DNA of 64,000 nt from Streptomyces qinglanensis. GTDB taxonomy: Bacteria > Actinomycetota > Actinomycetes > Streptomycetales > Streptomycetaceae. Under the pieces are notes generated by a model, which made no database searches, was not told the origin of the DNA, and saw only the letters and a list, made by a program, of their open reading frames with translations. Every line of letters starts with the position of its first letter. The stretch's first letter is position 1. Made by a program: the position numbers and the translations under genes. Of the stretch, positions 62,603 through 64,000 are shown in pieces. The DNA is taken from contig NZ_FOGO01000014.1 of NCBI RefSeq assembly GCF_900111245.1, forward strand, positions 62,001-126,000. Reading direction: 5' to 3'.

Positions 62603-63643
62603 TCAACGGCCCTCGAAGGCGGGATCGCGCCGCTCGACGAAGGCAGCCACGCCCTCCCGAGCGTCCCGGGTGGTCATATTGATCTCCTGCGCCCACGCCT
62701 CGGCGGAGAACGCGGCCGAGCGGCCCGCGTGCTGCGCGGAGTCGACCAGCCGCTTGGTGAGGGCCAGCGCACGGGTCGGCCCGGCGGCCAGCCGTTCCGC
62801 CCACTCCCGCGCGGTCCGCTCCAGGGCCGCAGCGGGCACGACCCGATTGACGAGCCCGAGCCGCTCGGCCTCCGCGGCGGGCAGCGCGTCCCCGAAGAAC
62901 ATCAGCTCCTTCGCCCGCCGCGGCCCGACCAGCCCGGCCAGCAGATAGGCCCCGCCCCCGTCGGGCACCAGCCCGCGGCGTACGAACACCTCCACGAACG
63001 ACGCCTCCTCGGCGGCCAGCACCAGGTCGCAGGCCAGGGCGAGATGACAGCCGAGCCCCGCGGCGGTGCCGTTCACCGCGGCCAGCACCGGCTTCTCGCA
63101 GTCCAGTACGGCCGCGATCAGCCGCTGCGCCCCCCGTTCGAGCGTGCGGGCCACATCCCCGGCGACCCGCTCCCCGCTCCCGGAGCCGCTCCCGGAGCCA
63201 CCCCCGGCGCCGCCGCCTCCCGCCCCGCCTCCGGAGCCGCTTCTGAGGTCGGCACCGGAGCAGAAGCCCCGGCCCCGCCCGGTGAGGACGACGGCCCGGA
63301 CACCGGGATCCGCCGAGGCGTCGGCCAGCAGCGCGATGAGCCGCTCCCGCTGCGCCCAGGTGAGCGCGTTCAGCGTGTGCGGTCGGTCGAGGGTGATCCA
63401 CGAGACGGCGTTGCGGGTCGCCTGCGCGACCGCGCACTCCGGCGGCTCCTCCTGGGGCGCCCCGCGCACACGGGCGGCGCGGGCGGAGCCTCCCTCGCGT
63501 ACGGGCTCGGGCTCGCGCTCGGGCTCGGGCTCGGTCACAGGCTCGGGCTCGGGCTCGCACACGGGCTCGGTCACAGGCTCGGGCCCGGGCTCGGGGCCGG
63601 GCCCGGGCTCCGCGCGGGACATGTCACGAGGCGAGGACGTCAC
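62603..63643 (-). CDS. Enoyl-CoA hydratase/isomerase with low-complexity insertions
   Basis: From GTG 63643 (AAAGGAG seven bases upstream) the protein has 346 residues. The first 70 are Glu/Pro repeats (EPEPEP-like). The crotonase core begins at ISWITLDRP-like sequence (VSWITLDRPHTLNALT), with FCSGADLR as the first oxyanion-hole motif. Directly behind it comes a 27-residue Gly/Ser run not seen in relatives. The second motif is GTAAGLGCHLALACDLVLA. It would hydrate or isomerise an enoyl-CoA. It lies in the same direction as the acyl-CoA synthetase gene that runs off the window, 52 bp away. Confidence 0.9.
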   Translation of the reverse strand: MTSSPRDMSRAEPGPGPEPGPEPVTEPVCEPEPEPVTEPEPEREPEPVREGGSARAARVRGAPQEEPPECAVAQATRNAVSWITLDRPHTLNALTWAQRERLIALLADASADPGVRAVVLTGRGRGFCSGADLRSGSGGGAGGGGAGGGSGSGSGSGERVAGDVARTLERGAQRLIAAVLDCEKPVLAAVNGTAAGLGCHLALACDLVLAAEEASFVEVFVRRGLVPDGGGAYLLAGLVGPRRAKELMFFGDALPAAEAERLGLVNRVVPAAALERTAREWAERLAAGPTRALALTKRLVDSAQHAGRSAAFSAEAWAQEINMTTRDAREGVAAFVERRDPAFEGR

Positions 63644-63695
63644 TGTGCAGCTCCTTTCACCGGCCGGGCCGGGGGCGCCGATCGTCGGAGGGGGC

Positions 63696-64000
63696 TCAAC
63701 GGCAGACGGCCAGCGCGTCGAGTGCGACCGCGCCCTGTCCGCGCTCCAAAACCACCAGCGGGTTGATGTCCAGTTCCGCCAGCCCGCCGCTCCCGGTGTC
63801 CCCGCGGTGTGTGCCACCGTCGGGGCTCAGCTCCAGGGCCATGCGCTGCACCCGCAGGACGACCTCCACGAGCGCGTCGCTGTCGGCGGGCGGCCTGCCG
63901 CGCACCCCGTCCAGCAGTGCGGCGCCACGCAGTTCGCCCAGCATCGCGCGGGCCTCGTCCTCCCCGAAGGGCGGGACCCGCACCGCCGTGTCCCGCAGGA
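63696..64000 (-). CDS. ADP-forming acyl-CoA synthetase C-terminal part (incomplete)
   Basis: The gene enters from beyond the right edge and only its last 100 or so codons are present. They end in LAELDINPLVVLERGQGAVALDALAV, the end of the ATP-grasp domain of acyl-CoA synthetases (ADP-forming, acetyl-CoA synthetase-like). Before it comes PPFGEDEARAMLGELRGAALLDGVRGRPPAD, which is also typical. The protein would make an acyl-CoA in this block, and its position upstream of the crotonase suggests one operon. Confidence 0.85.
   Translation of the reverse strand, partial: LRDTAVRVPPFGEDEARAMLGELRGAALLDGVRGRPPADSDALVEVVLRVQRMALELSPDGGTHRGDTGSGGLAELDINPLVVLERGQGAVALDALAVCR

Overview
The window is very GC-rich, with strong third-position GC bias, GTG starts, ATGA/GTGA overlaps between genes, leaderless promoters, DUF397/XRE gene pairs, mycothiol-linked proteins and a DmdR-type iron regulator. 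Together these point to a Streptomyces-like actinomycete chromosome. Several neighbours (nagS next to dmdR1, pdxH next to citA, serC, purU, a sigma/anti-sigma/STAS set) are in an order I recall from the conserved Streptomyces core. No rRNA, tRNA or CRISPR array was found.

Layout. (1) 1-9.0 kb: a DrrAB-type ABC exporter, a PPOX-type small protein, serC, a YjbR protein, a large FAD/Fe-S 2-hydroxyacid dehydrogenase, and a Tat-exported intradiol dioxygenase with an AraC regulator. (2) 9.1-18.6 kb: a tightly coupled acyl-CoA operon resembling the acyclic-terpene (Atu) / leucine type: DinB-like protein, AtuA, carboxyltransferase, biotin carboxylase, acyl-CoA dehydrogenase, enoyl-CoA hydratase, TetR. 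A 14-bp palindrome lies upstream of it. (3) 18.6-28.7 kb: an accessory stretch. It holds a probably truncated gene, a Ser/Thr kinase with seven nearly identical TPR-like repeats, an RsbW-like ATPase / XRE / DUF397 cluster, a small secreted protein, a frameshifted IS256-type transposase and orphan genes. Its right part (23965-28657) is bounded by two 55-bp near-identical hairpin-forming direct repeats. (4) 28.7-46.3 kb: core genes citA, pdxH, a PAS/GAF protein, nagS, dmdR1, a hydrolase, a prim-pol protein, an NsdA-like regulator, a long Pro/Gly membrane protein, purU, and an ECF sigma factor with its anti-sigma and a STAS protein. (5) 46.3-64 kb: a second acyl-CoA catabolic block (CoA ligase, amidohydrolase, four acyl-CoA dehydrogenase/SDR genes, aldehyde and alcohol dehydrogenases, cyclase, crotonase, flavin reductase, part of an ADP-forming acyl-CoA synthetase).

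How the parts may work together. In block 5 an alcohol could be oxidised by the alcohol and aldehyde dehydrogenases, activated by the CoA ligase, and degraded by the dehydrogenases, crotonase, SDR and hydrolases. Four copies of a 15-bp palindrome CTRAYG-N3-CRTCAG sit in its promoter regions, so it looks like one regulon (inference). In the core region the nagS promoter carries a DasR-like site between its -35 and -10 boxes. On the minus strand at 31.3 kb there is a 12-codon ORF preceded by a well-formed promoter and a Shine-Dalgarno element fully complementary to the 16S rRNA 3' end; it may be an unannotated peptide gene.
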